Below, one piece after another: positions 1-11,433 of a stretch of 64,000 nt of DNA (position 1 is the stretch's first letter; every line of letters starts with the position of its first letter). The notes beneath the pieces were generated by a model. The model was given only the letters and a program-made list of their open reading frames with translations, was not told the DNA's origin and made no database searches. The DNA is from Trichostrongylus colubriformis (lineage: Eukaryota; Nematoda; Chromadorea; Rhabditida; Trichostrongylidae): positions 46,858,001 to 46,922,000 of the forward strand of contig OZ022256.1 of the NCBI GenBank assembly GCA_963978905.1. The letters run 5' to 3'. Both the position numbers and the translations under genes were made by a program.

Positions 1-1459
1 ATTTCCTTCCTCATTCCCTAAAATAACTTTTTGATCGATGAAAACGGCATGAAGTCCTCAAATATAGCATTCTACATATCCAAAATGAAAGCGGCATTCA
101 AACAGTGTCCAGAACCATGAATTTAAAAAGAGTGTTAACTGCACATGAAAGTATGGAACTGCACAGACATCAAACAATTTCAGGCGAGACTTTTAGTGTT
201 GTATTCAGTGTAAAAAATGCTGTTCAATGATGTGAAGATCATCTCACTGCGATAGTTCTGAATTTTACCACTGTTCTCGTATTCTTTCCAAGCGTTGTCG
301 GGTGGAGCTCTTCACTCCATGAAGTATACGGTAAGTACATATACGTAGGATAATCACAGAACTATTTATTTATTTATGTGTACTATGACGAGCTCTAATA
401 AATACAAAGCCAAACAGAACAGAAACACTACAAATACTATTGATGAGATGCCACGTTCGACTCTCTATGAACCTCGGCATTGCTTCAATTGTTGTATACT
501 ATGTTTGACTGCTTGGAGGTTGTTAACAAGATTTTATTGGCTTACGTTTCGGCGATTTCGCCTACTTCGGAGCCAAAAAGAGGGAAAAAGTCAAATCACG
601 ACTTACTCGACTGAATGTCTCAGGCATACCTTTCTAGAAACTCAATGTTACCTTAGGACCCCTGTAGATACTAGAAAAAATACCGTACCTTCACAGATCC
701 ACAGGATCGACTGCCACCGACACAGATTCCGGAGTAAATTAGGTCAGAGTCCTTGGTCAGTTGTCGACAGAAAGCCTTTCATGGACATAATGGTAAAAAT
801 AGGAATGGAATTAAGCGCCCGCAGTACTGAACTAACGCACAACACAGGAATCACGTGATATTGTAGATCACTTCGCACCTTACCTCGCATCTCCTAGCCC
901 TGCCTGTAGGGTGACCCTATGTGATTGCTTCTACCGACCGTTGACCTTCAGCATGCAAAACGTAATGCACATGTACACAGGGAAAAGGTGAATGTGTACA
1001 AAGAAAGGAATTCATTCATACTTTCCAGTTTGTAACACTTCGTTGATACTGATCAAACTCTCAAGTTTTTTATCAGTGCCTCATGATCGCACAACGCATG
1101 TGTGCCTAAAGCTATTCTCTTTGTCAGCTAATTAAGACACTAGGGGTTAATAAACATCTCGCTTGCTTCAAGAGGATCTAATTCATAGGGCGCGATGAGA
1201 TGGTTGAGCAGAAGGTGAGGGTGTAACATACATGGGATCAGGAGTTTTGCGAGAGGCTAGTAGACATAAATGTTTGAGCAGAAGTTGAAATTCCGGTTTG
1301 GTAGGCGACTAATTCTGGAAGAAAGGTGGAAGCATAAGTTGAAGCTGCGGGATGCCGAGGGGTCCATACTGAAGGAGAGTAGGAACTGCAGTTGAAGATG
1401 TGGGTCCCTGAGAGATTAGTGATGGTAGGGAAACAGGAGTTGGATATGAAACGAAAGCT
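1..1459. other. No gene recognised
   Basis: I see no gene that I can support. The longest open frame (376-858, plus) has no family signature, mixed composition and no convincing splice context. Part of it (about 540-580) covers a short GGCGATTTCGCC-type inverted motif that looks repeat-like. Confidence 0.5.
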
Positions 1460-1736
1460 GTGCAGGACTTGGAGTTGTTGGAGGTTTATTGACACGTCTA
1501 ATACAGTTGGCGGTAGGTGGTAGAATGCTTTATGGGTGAACAGCGGGTGCACCTGGGTAGTGCATTGTGGAAGAGTGGGCTTATTATCGGGTGTGCCTCT
1601 CAGTATCAAGCGAGGTCACACCACAGGTGCTCTCTCAGCTAATAAGTGCAGGCGATGTGCTCGTGAAGTGCCTGAGGAAAAGTGAGGAACGCTAGATGAA
1701 ACGATCAGCGTAGGGTTCCAGTGGGAAACCAGAACA
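1460..1736. repeat. Direct repeat, copy 1 (~280 bp)
   Basis: This stretch is repeated in the same orientation at 3134-3413 with scattered substitutions. Both copies include the strings GGTAGAATGCTTTATGGGTG and GGCGATGTGCTCGTGAAGTG. Minus-strand frames in both copies are shared only because the DNA is shared; no protein family is recognised. It is a dispersed or locally duplicated repeat of unknown class. Confidence 0.8.
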
Positions 1737-3133
1737 CTCCGCGGCGATAAAAGAGGATAATGGAAATTATAAGAGAGATATTGTTAACTAGATGACAACA
1801 AACGAATGGGCTAAACGTTATGGTGCTAACAAAGTAATTATATGGAGCAAATAAATCACAGTGTACTATCCTCGGTGGAGCTTGAACATTCTCGGGAATA
1901 GTGGGTGACTGGTTGATGGTGGTTGTTCTGGACATCTTCCTCATCAAGTGGGTTGACAGCGTAGTGAAATGGATGAGATTAAGTGATGAAATGACAATGA
2001 TCAAGTCGTTGCTCGTACCACAGTGGATTGAAATGTAGCTTGAAAACAACTTGGAATGACTAGTGAAATGGCAAATTTTGATTTATCCATCTTTTTCAAA
2101 GATGCTGATAATGTATGCCAACATTTAGGTGATTTTTTTTTCTTGTCCTGAATTTTTCTATGAATGAGGACTGGGAAGCTCCTGCAATTTCTCCTTCTAT
2201 GTATTGTGCGGTAAAAAAACACACACAATCAGGTACGAAACTGAATGTGAACGTGACAGAAGCCGGGTGAAATCGATTGCCGCGATTGCTTTTGCTAAAG
2301 TATTTTCGCTTGCTGTTATTTCTTGCACGACTACCTGGTGTGTCAGGCTTTCTTACATTGATCTCACGTGCTTCTTTGAGGTTTTCTACAGGATATTCTG
2401 TGGGACATGGCTCCTTGGCCACTGGTGGTTTTGTTTACTCTGAAGCGTTCTTTATGGTCTTTCGTTGGAGCAGTTTGTCCTGTGTTTCTTACTGGGTCTG
2501 CATCAACGCTTTCGAACGGTACTTTCTTAGTATCGCAACGCGTCGATTTATCGCACAGATAATTTACCAGATGTGGGATAGTCGTTGCAATGACAGTACA
2601 TGGACTTTGTGCTTAAGACAGGGATTCAGTGCACTCTTTTCTAGAAATATGTGCTACTTCCTTGCTATACTGGTGTATATTGCACTGTACAGGGTGTGCT
2701 GTAACAGGCTTTCGCTTTTCTTGCGGTCTTCGCAAGGCGATTCTTGCTTCTACAAGTTGTGATTTTCTAGGCGGTTGGCTCTATTTTCGAGCTCTTCTTT
2801 TGCGGCTTTTATGCGTGGTAGAAAACAGTTGAGCTCAGCTAGATTTTCCAAGCATTTTTCAAGCAGCTCTGCATTACAGTTATCGGAGCATACGGTATTT
2901 TCGTCGTAGGCCCTAAAGCTTGTTAAAATTCCTGAGAGATACCTAGAGCTGCAGATAATTGCTTTCTTTATGAAGTAGAGCGATATTTTCAAGACAAGTC
3001 ATTTGGAAACTTAGAGCAATTAGGATTAGAAATGAAATTCTTGGAAAAAGATTCAAGTAGAGTGAACAATTGGATTACCAATTGGTAATGAAATGAAAAC
3101 TACCTGCCATGGGTCCTTTCCCGGCCCCAGAAA
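1737..3133. other. No gene recognised
   Basis: A mixed-composition stretch between two copies of a direct repeat. The open frames here (for example 2277-2762, plus) are rich in Cys, Phe and Leu with no recognisable domain, and several frames overlap each other. Nothing firm can be called. Confidence 0.4.
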
Positions 3134-3413
3134 TGTGTAGGACTTGTAGTTGTTGAACGTTTATTGATACGTCTCAATACAGTTAGCGGTAGGTGGTAGA
3201 ATGCTTTATGGGTGAACAGCGGGTGCACCTGGGTAGTGCATTGTAGAAGAGTGGGCTTATTATCGGGTGTGCCTCTCAGTATCAAGCGAGGACACACCCT
3301 AGGTGCTCTCTCAGCTAATAAGTGCAGGCGATGTGCTCGTGAAGTGCCTGAGGAAAAGTGAGGAACGCTAGATGAAACGATCAGCGTGGGGTTCTGGTGG
3401 GATACCAGAACAG
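3134..3413. repeat. Direct repeat, copy 2 (~280 bp)
   Basis: Second copy of the repeat at 1460-1736, same orientation, about 1.67 kb downstream. It runs directly into the truncated R1 copy that starts near 3430. Confidence 0.8.
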
Positions 3414-3429
3414 AAGCCAATGATGTGAA

Positions 3430-4190
3430 AAATGGGTTTTGTGATGATGCTGAGATCACATGCAACAGGAGATGCCGGGATGATTTCAGAGCGCCGGCAC
3501 TCAGATGTTTTGAGGGGTGGGACGGGCAGATCAATGGTGGGTGATCTAAACTGATAACGGTTCATAAGATTCGATAAGGAGCGTCGAGAAGCTAATGTCG
3601 CCAAATCCGTTCTGCTCTTATGGCTAACAGTGCAATGTTCACACTCACAGGTATTACAGAGTACGGGGACCTCAATGGCGACTTTTCGAACTGATAACGT
3701 CTTACAGGGGCTGATAAGAGCCATCAGGAAATGAGGGAGGGATAAATTCCTGTACACCGCTTATTACTACTACACGACTACTATAGGAAATGCGTGATAT
3801 GCAGTACCACTGGGTGAACATATTTTGTTTATGTTCTGATAGCTGCTGCCGATGTATTGACCGCTAAATTGTCTAGCGTTCCAAATAATGGTGCATGTCT
3901 CCTGATACTGCGATCTACATGGATGATCAAGACATGATCTAGATTTTTGATAGCAAAGCAAGCGATTCATTCTCTCATGCGGTGCCAGCAACAATACTAG
4001 GTATCTAGACTATGTAAGATTCCAGATAGTGGTGCATGTTTACAAAAAACGATAAAAATTAACTAACATATGGATCTACCATCAATATGTAGAGATGCTC
4101 AGCAAATGGACAAATTGCTACCAATTGATGCAGCTGAATCCAAGAATATCGATTCCTGAACAATCTAACCTCCTGGTAGTGACCACCTCA
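3430..4190 (+). repeat. R1 repeat, truncated copy (plus orientation)
   Basis: This matches the longer R1 copy at 7861-9240. It keeps about one and a half of the ~146-bp array units (marker GATAAGATTCGATAAGGAGC near 3565). It then has the shared downstream block with CGATGTATTGACCGCTAAAT (near 3850) and the block with ATGCTCAGCAAATGGACAAA (near 4096). The 5' end with the TC-TATATATA start is missing. Confidence 0.75.
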
Positions 4191-4199
4191 GCCGAAGGG

Positions 4200-4520
4200 C
4201 TATGTAATGGATTTACCTATACTGTGCTGCACCGTCTGTGGTTTATGGTGGTTCAGTACAATGTGCGTAATCAAGTTTATCAAGCGATCAACGAGACAGT
4301 GTGCAGCATAGGCGAAGGAATGAGGGTCGGGGCTGGGCGGAGCTGAAAGGGTCGCGTCCTCGAACAGGCGGCTTGCAATCGCCTGTGCGAGGGAGCGACA
4401 TATACCATTCCTGAACACTGATCGACGATATCATTGTAACAAAAGGTATCGACCGCTTAATCATTTAGACATTTGAAAAATGATGACTTTCCTCAGCGGT
4501 GGTATCTTCGATATCGGTTA
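4200..4520. other. No gene recognised
   Basis: Short open frames on both strands (4095-4346 plus, 4200-4418 minus) are mirror shadows of the same DNA and show no family signal. Confidence 0.4.
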
Positions 4521-4523
4521 ATA

Positions 4524-4766
4524 TTAGGTTGTAAGGGAATTTCTGGCCGGTTTTTCGCGTTCACAAGATAATTTACGCTCCTTAGATAGACAAAAAGTTG
4601 CGCTATCTATATATATGTTTCATTTCGAATGCCACAAGGTTTTCGAATTATTGGGGAAATTTTAAAGTACTGCGGAAATGGCACTTTTAAGATGCACTCG
4701 GAGCCGAGTTATGATCTCCCGAAGTTGAAATTCCAAAAACCGGCCAAAACTTTCCTTACAACCTAA
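4524..4766. mobile_element. Mariner-type MITE, 243 bp, TA-flanked
   Basis: The ends are inverted repeats of about 35 bp: the left end starts TTAGGTTGTAAGGGAATTTC and the right end is the complement of TTAGGTTGTAAGGAAAGTTT, both followed by TGGCCGGTTTTT. A TA dinucleotide lies just outside each end (4522-4523 and 4767-4768). A TTAGGTTG start with TA target duplication is typical of mariner elements. No transposase is encoded, so this is a non-autonomous copy. Confidence 0.85.
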
Positions 4767-5150
4767 TATCTATCACCTATATGTAGAAAGTTGATGCTCA
4801 GCAAAAAGTCAACACCGACCATTTCCTCATTACACAATTCTATTGTGTTATTCGCGCAGTCCTGTGCGATAGCCCAACTGGTATGGCATGTGCCATAATG
4901 TTCACCATGACAAGTTCACCTTATCGTTGCTCTGAAGCGGTCCATTCGAAACTATCACTTAGGGCATCTGAGCTCGACTTAGGAGTTGATGTGTATAAGG
5001 TTGTGTGCTTCACCTCGGAGAAGGAGCGGGGTTTGCTATTATGATAGTAACTGACAACACGTATGGTAGCCTTTCAAGAAGATGTGATGTCGTTAAAGGA
5101 TACTGGTGTGTGCATGCATTCCACATGAAAATTTAGGGCTCAATTAGACC
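4767..5150. other. No gene recognised
   Basis: No domain, exon pair or repeat boundary could be supported here. Confidence 0.4.
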
Positions 5151-5154
5151 TGGA

Positions 5155-5400
5155 GTCAACTTAGCGTATACCGCTCCTTTAACGGCAGTGATAGGGGAAA
5201 TTCGAGCAAAAATTGAAAAAAACACTGAGTAGAAAGTCGAGATACTTAGTAATAGGACAGTGAAGAAAAAACGGATGGAAACGGCCGAAGCGCCGAGAAA
5301 TAGGACCCCTTTCCACCGCTTACTCTCGACGTGGACGGCTTCTCCGTGAAGAGGTGGGTAGCCCGGACGAGTTTTCCATTGGCGTGTTGCCAAGTCGTAA
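5155..5400. repeat. Degraded copy of the 5.7-kb repeat family
   Basis: This resembles 5690-6130 and 10030-10450. Shared blocks include AGAAATAGGA next to a GTGGAAAGG/GGAATTCCC segment and the stretch before it with AGTAATA.GA.AGTAGA-like sequence. Only one side of the element is visible. Confidence 0.5.
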
Positions 5401-5639
5401 ACACGAGGGAATGTTCGGAAAAAAGAAAGCATCTTTTTTTTCTGGAGTGAGCTTTATACTAAAACTGAGAAAGCGCACCGCGATACCTCCCACTCCCACC
5501 CAGCCAATCAGGGATGCTCGTCGCTACGAGGCGGACCGAGCCAAGAAAGGCGGCTGGAGCTAAAAAGGTCAGCTCTGCCACAGCTCAGAGGCGCGCCTGT
5601 CGCGGGGGATTTCGCCGCAGATTGGCTTCCTAGACCCTT

Positions 5640-6130
5640 AGTTTTCAAATGAATGACTCCTTTTAGCGGTTCCTTATCACTACATTACCCCTATCACTGT
5701 CCACTGTCTTTAAAGACACCATTAGGGGCAATTTCGGCAAATTGGGGGATTACGAAAGTAGGGGTGCTCAGTAATATAATAGTAGAAAAAGAACGACATA
5801 AAACGGCGAAAATACCAAGAAATAGGAGCCCGGAATTCCCCCTTCTCGCTCTCGTCCTCTGCGTCTCTGCTCGGAGTGGACTGAAGACAGGCCAGAGTCT
5901 CAGCCAGCCGGTCGCGATTGTTGTCCCGCCTCTCCACGTCGACTCCCCCGGGCGCATAACGGCATAACGGCATGGCGAGCTGCGGGGCCGCCATAAGACC
6001 CCATGTCGCGTTTTTCCAATGCGGTTTTCGCCACACACGACCTCCTCTGAGGTAGAAGGTTCGTTTCAGAGGACATGTACTCCCAGATCTGAGTTTTCCC
6101 TTACCCCTAATGGTGCCTTTAAGTATCCTT
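5640..6130. mobile_element. TIR repeat (CTTTAAAG.CACCATTAGGGG ends)
   Basis: CTTTAAAGACACCATTAGGG near 5708 is mirrored by CCCCTAATGGTGCCTTTAAG near 6102-6121, giving a TIR-bounded element of about 415 bp. A diverged inverted relative lies at 10030-10450. The minus-strand frame 5722-6261 spans most of it and is best read as a frame through non-coding repeat DNA. Superfamily not assigned. Confidence 0.6.
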
Positions 6131-7860
6131 TGCAATGCATGATGTGAAGTGCCTGAAATCCTCAGAACTGCACAGAGCCACTGTTCCCCTTTCCTTACCT
6201 CCCTCCCCCCCCCCCTCTCCCCAAGCACTATCCCAAACTGGACTCCAAAAAGCAAAAGCAAAAGAGCAAAAAGGCATTTTGAAGTCGAAGAGAGTACAGT
6301 GCATAGCCAGTGGATTAGTTTTTAAGGGATTAAACAGATGTATTCAAAGTTTATCTTACTAGCTAGGTGACCTTGTGAAAATGTTAGGCCTTGAAAGTTT
6401 GTTATCCTTACTATACGGGGGATGCCAAAAAAGTGTCCCTCTCCTCCTCCACTTTCACCTATTTTAGTCGAGCTTCAGCAGATTCCGAGACAAAGTATTT
6501 CCATAGCCAAATTCAAGGTAAGAGCCTTCTGCATGAGCAGGATCGGGAGCTTCTTCCGGGCGAACATGATGTGTCACCTCAACTCGGCAAAATCCGTGGT
6601 TTCGTCACCCTCGTTCCCAACCTTGCAGAGTCACCTTCCGTTCACTCTGTGTGCCTAGAGGGATTCTTATTGGGTGGTGTTCTTAAACATTCTGTTTCCT
6701 CCGGGCTCCCCAAGCCCTTCGTTTCTAAGAGACAGAACATGCATTGCAACTGAAACCCTCCGGAGGCAGGTTTGAGGCATGAAAAATTACACTTCCAGTC
6801 CTTATGAAGCTTCCCGCGAAAGACCCTCCACGGAAGCTAGCTGCGCTGTTTCAGGCGGACCTTGACGCCATAGGTGCTCTAGAGCCCGACTAGGCTGGCT
6901 GAAGGCTCCATATTTACAGTATGGTGAAAGTAGTGCGCCACAACTTCCTCCTGCTTCTAAAGGAGCATTCCAGGAATATTTTTCCCCAATACTTTTATCT
7001 TTTTCATTATCCGCTGTTTTGTATATTTGGCGGATGAGAGCTGCGAGTGAAATTACTCTTCTTTGGCATCCCCTGCATATACATGCAACGCTTCGTCTGT
7101 CTGTACGTCCGTCCCTTCGTCCCTCAGTCCGTTCCTCCGTCTGTCTCGAAATTAGGCATAATATGATGAACAACATGAGGAGATGAGGAGAAGTATGGGA
7201 TGGGGAGGGCATAGGACAAGAAGTAAAGAGCACATATGAACTAAGCTGAGCTACGCCTACGACCAGCACTGAAATGATTGACCTTTGTAACGGAAATTCT
7301 TAATTGTGTTCTAATATGACTCAAAAGCGAAGGAGAAAGATGGTTCAGAGCCAGTCATGAACTTATAAGTTTATGGAAGAGGAGTGGACGCAATGGACAG
7401 AGCGCACCCTGAATGGGTAGTACAGCAAAAATCCATGCATGGTTCCCGCACAGCACAGGAAAAAGCGGTACAGAACCGACTCCAAGCTATCTTGAAAACA
7501 CTTGAAGAGAGTACAGATCCACCCACAGTGGGCAAGGCATGAAATTAACGGATGGTGCTCATCGTAACCGTTAAAATTGCCATTTAGTTGAGAGCGGTGT
7601 ACCGAACGGAGGATGTTGACAGTCAGTAGAAGCTAGCACAATGAGAGGAAGATTAATCTCAACGGTGGGAGGAGCTCTTGCGTTGGTAGGCGGATCTTGA
7701 ATAAATGTCGTAATGCGGTTCCGAAATCTGGGAGTGGGAAAAAATAAAAAGTGTAAGGCAAACGGTGCTAACAAGTAATAGGCCCGCATCGAAGTGGACG
7801 AAGCTAAAACGAGAGGTACGCCACACTATGTGAGGTAGTATTGAAAATGAAAAAATTCTA
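6131..7860. other. No confident gene; pyrimidine-rich CTGTC tract
   Basis: The plus-strand frame 6391-6753 (120 aa) has no recognised family. At about 7088-7150 there is a CCGTCTGTC-type tract followed by TCGAAATTAG, similar to the tract that opens R1. The rest shows no supported feature. Confidence 0.4.
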
Positions 7861-9240
7861 TCCTACTATATATAATTCGCTTAGTATGTCTGTGTGTGTG
7901 TGTGTGTGTCTGTCCGTCTGTCACGAAATTCATATCTCGCGTCGCAGCAAAGCTGAGACGCTGAATTTCACAAGTTATATGGGGAGTGCCAAGGGAACCC
8001 CAGCGGTGGTGGATCGAAAGTGATAGCGGCTGATACGCGCTGATAAGGAGCCTCGGAAGACAAATGTCGCCAGATCCGTTTCGCCTTTCGCGTTGATGCA
8101 AGAGCGCTGGCACTCATAAGTGTTTTACGGGACTGGCCGGGAACATTAATGGAGGGTGACCCGCATTGATAACGGTTGATAAGATTCGATAAGGAGCGTA
8201 AAAAGGCTAGAGTCGTCATATCTGTTTCGCTTTTCTCATTGGTCCCGGAGCGTTCATACTCACAGGTGTTTTGCGTAGTGGGACGGGTACATTGATGGTG
8301 GGTGATCCAGCTTGATAACGGTTGATAAGATTCGATAAGGAGCGCAAAAAGGCTAGAGTCGTCGAATCCGTTTTGCTTTTCGCATTGGTGCCGGAGCGTT
8401 CATACTCACAGGTGTTGTGCGGGGTAAGTCGGGGTCATTAATGGTGGGTGGTCCAGCTTGATAACGGTTGATAAGACTTGATAAGCAGCATGAGAAGGCG
8501 AATGTCGTCAAATTTGTTTCGCCTTTCGCGTTGATCCAAGAGCGCTGACACTCATGGGTGCTAAGCAGAGTGGGATAGGGACATTCATAAATGGGTGACC
8601 CAAACTGATAATGGTTGATAAGATTCGATTAGGAGTGTGAGAAGGAAAATGTCATCAAGGCCGGTGCTTTTGCGGCTAACAGAGGAATGTTCACATCGCA
8701 GGTATTGTAGGGTACGGGGACCTCAATGGTATTGTTGGGTACAGGGGCCTCAGTGACGTCAGGAATTGGATGAGATGAAAGCCTTTACATCGTTTGCTAC
8801 TACTATACGACCGCTTTAGCAAGAGCGTGTGGTGCTCATTGCCATTGAGTGAATATATTTTGTTCATGTTCTGATATCACTGACCGATGTATCGACCGCT
8901 GAATTGCCTAGCGTTCCCAAAAATGGTGCATTTCACTTGATACTGCGATATACATTGATAATCATGATACAAGTTATATTTGTGATAGCAAAGCAGGCAG
9001 TTCACTGGGAGTCATTTTCTGATGCGGTACTGGCAGCAGCACCGGGTATCGACCGCTAGACTATGTAAAATCCCAAATAGTGAAGCATGTTTACGAAAAC
9101 GATATACGTCGAAATCGGGATTCGGATCTACTATCAATGTGTAGGAATAGATGCTCAGCAAATGAACACATTGTTACCAATCGATGCAATCGAATGCAAA
9201 ACTATCGATGTCTAAAGTATTCAAACTCCCAATGATGACC
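7861..9240 (+). repeat. R1 repeat, longest copy; Helitron-like 5' end
   Basis: It begins TCCTACTATATATA after a host A, then a TG/CTGTC microsatellite (about 7880-7922), then CACGAAATTCATATCTCGCG, then a ~146-bp tandem array, then a unique block of about 480 bp. A second copy with the same start after an A lies at 29825, reading left. A TC start after A, with no inverted repeats, suits a non-autonomous Helitron. The 3' end is not defined here. Confidence is high that it is a repeat, lower that it is Helitron-class. Confidence 0.75.
8022..8760 (+). repeat. ~146-bp tandem array inside R1
   Basis: The marker GATAACGGTTGATAAG and its variants occur at 8022, 8168, 8313, 8460 and 8607, giving periods of 145-147 bp. 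Each unit also carries a GGGTGAYCC block and a GATAAGGAGC-like block. The units differ by scattered substitutions, so the array is not new. The same array runs in the opposite orientation at 28690-29700. Confidence 0.9.
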
Positions 9241-10029
9241 TCGCACACACTACAGCAATTAGTGTCGATGACGTGTAAAACGGGCTCGATGCAAAGCGAC
9301 TGAAGTATGACCGAAATGCTTTTTTATCACGCCGTCTTCTCTGCTTTTATCCGAGTAAATAAGTCAGCTGAAAGCTGTGGAAATGAAGTTTCCACTCAAC
9401 TCCATACACAACTGTGGTCGTGCCGATCAAACCCATTTTGCACAGCATCGCCATGAATCGCGCGCAGTAGTGTGCGCCCGCCAGCTGGTTGTATATAAGG
9501 GGAGGAAACGAATATTGAACACCACCGTAGGTGTACACAACTGCATAGAGAAAATTCTATAGATTATAAGTACGGACCGATATCGATCAAAATTATCAGT
9601 TTTTTGGGTAGAGGGTCGGAAATGTGTAATGGACCACTCCGACGGACGGGTAATGCTGCAAAGGTGAAAACTTCAAGGAACCCGAACTGTCGATCGATAA
9701 CGATCGAAATTATTGGTTTTTGTGTAGCGCGCCAAGAAGGGGTGACGATCAACTTCAACGAGTCAACAATGCTACATTCCTTCACAGTCCTTACACGCGT
9801 CATCCACTCGAAACTCATCTGCGGGGCATATAATTACTTCAGTGGATTTAGTTTTTTTGTTAGTTCTTTCGTTTTCGGAGCACCCTCTCTGCTACTATCA
9901 CCCACTACGAAATAAGAACCTACGTTACTGACTCAGCTGATAAAAAGGAAAGGGTTCTACGTAGTCGGTCTATCGCAGAATACATCACAAATTTGTCCCC
10001 CCCCCCCCGCTCCCACTAGGTATGGGTTA
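9241..10029. other. No gene; short dispersed repeat at ~9438-9500
   Basis: CATCGCCATGAATCGCGCGC at 9449 and its flanks (CAGTAGTGTG and CAGCTGGTTG) recur at 17801 in the same orientation. The rest shows no gene. A poly-C run lies near 9997-10010. Confidence 0.5.
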
Positions 10030-10450
10030 CCATGGCCTTAACAGTGCATGACAACATCGCACGCCTGTGGTAAGGAGATGGTAAGAATTGGGAAGACATG
10101 TTCCCTAAAACAAACCTTCCACTTCAGAAGAGGTGAGTGGCGAAACTCGCGGTTTAAGATCCTTTCAAGATGCTGCAGCACTGCGACTGGCGGTGTTACT
10201 CAACCGCCAGGGGAATCACCTGTATTGCTGGACAACGTTACCGACCGGCTGACTTATGCCCTTGCTCGTCTACATCTACCCCACCGGCTAGTGATGCACA
10301 GTGGCGAGATAGGAATACAATAAGAGGGTGGTTTTGGTCTTCCTATTTCTCGGTTTCTTTCGCCGTTTTCGTCTCGTTCTTTGTCCTCTGATACACTGCT
10401 TAGCACTCTTACTTTCATAATCTCCAACAATTACACAATCTGCCAAATTT
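10030..10450. repeat. Inverted, diverged copy of the 5.7-kb repeat
   Basis: This aligns with the reverse complement of 5690-6130. Shared blocks are AACAAACCTTCCACTTCAG here against AACGAACCTTCTACCTCAG in the complement, and GACCGGCTG(A/G)CT. The plus frame 10048-10323 resembles the minus frame 5722-6261 because the DNA is shared. Confidence 0.6.
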
Positions 10451-11204
10451 ACCCCCCCCCCTGTTTTTGAGGGTTTTCATGATCCTACGAAAAAAATGAC
10501 AAGTAGCTGATGTCGAAGAGATAAATATCTCTTCTGCCTTGTTTTGATTCCATACATGTGAATTGTGTAAGTACTGGAGCAAAGATGCTCCGTGCTGGCG
10601 TTTCATTTCCAAGCCACCTTCAAACAAAACGAAACTTCATGCAGTCATAGTCCACACGTAACCGTCACAAATTAAACGGTAAATATCCTTAGCACACAAC
10701 CCAAAATTCGTCTAAGATCTAAATATAGCATGGCGCTTTGGTCCCACAGGTATTAATTTCGTGATCATTATACTGCTTTCTATTACCAAAGTAAAAAGAG
10801 GAGTATCCTAATGTCTAGTGAGGCAGAGTTCAAATGTAACAAAATTCTCATTTGGGAAATTAACCAGAAGATCATAGCGACATGCGAATTGTCATTGCTT
10901 TGAGGCGTGTTGCACAGAAATCACGGCTGGGTTACCAAGGTCAGAGCTGATACTAACGGTTCTAAACGGCTAGCCAGTGAAGGACAAACTGAGGAAAACC
11001 CCTCAGACACTTGAATTTGGACTCTACTCCCGACAATAACGGCTACTGCATAAGTTCACGGACGGACACAAGGAGAGGACCAGAAAAAAATGAGGGCTAG
11101 CCAGGGAGAGACAAGAGAAAAGGACGCAGACCACGTGGTTACCACCGCTACCCACGTAGAGGATCAACATGGTTGTCTATTTCGCAAGCCTCTCAGCAGC
11201 CTTA
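10451..11204. other. No gene recognised
   Basis: No domain, exon pair or repeat boundary could be supported. Confidence 0.4.
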
Positions 11205-11433
11205 GGCCGCGGTCATACTCACCGCCGGCAGGGCGTGGCTGCGTTCACAGGCAGCGAGGGAGAGCGGCACGGAGAGGTGCAGAGATGACGCAGGCAACGA
11301 GGAGGGGTGGCATAGGTGGGGACGCATAGATACGCAGACACACCCTGCCGCCGGAGGCTTTGTTCGGCACGCGACGTTTCTGTCCTAACGATATACACCC
11401 CCCTGCCGCCGGCACCGCAAAGTGATCGCGGCC
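11205..11433. mobile_element. GGCC-family TIR element, 229 bp
   Basis: The ends read GGCCGCGGTCATACTCACCG on the left and the complement of GGCCGCGATCACTTTGCGGT on the right, with CCGGCAGGG-type sequence inside both. The flanks are TTA on the left and TAA on the right, which is not a clean direct duplication. The interior resembles 54091-54258 in reverse. Open frames on both strands here are shadows of the GC-rich repeat. Confidence 0.75.

Noticed and set aside
376..858. 160-aa open frame
   Set aside because: No family signal, odd residue mix, and overlap with a short inverted repeat motif.
5722..6261. 179-aa minus frame resembling the plus frame at 10048
   Set aside because: The resemblance follows from shared repeat DNA in inverted orientation; stops and composition do not suggest a protein.
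8022..8760. CRISPR-like array
   Set aside because: The repeats are 146 bp head to tail without unique spacers, in a eukaryotic genome; it is a satellite-like array.
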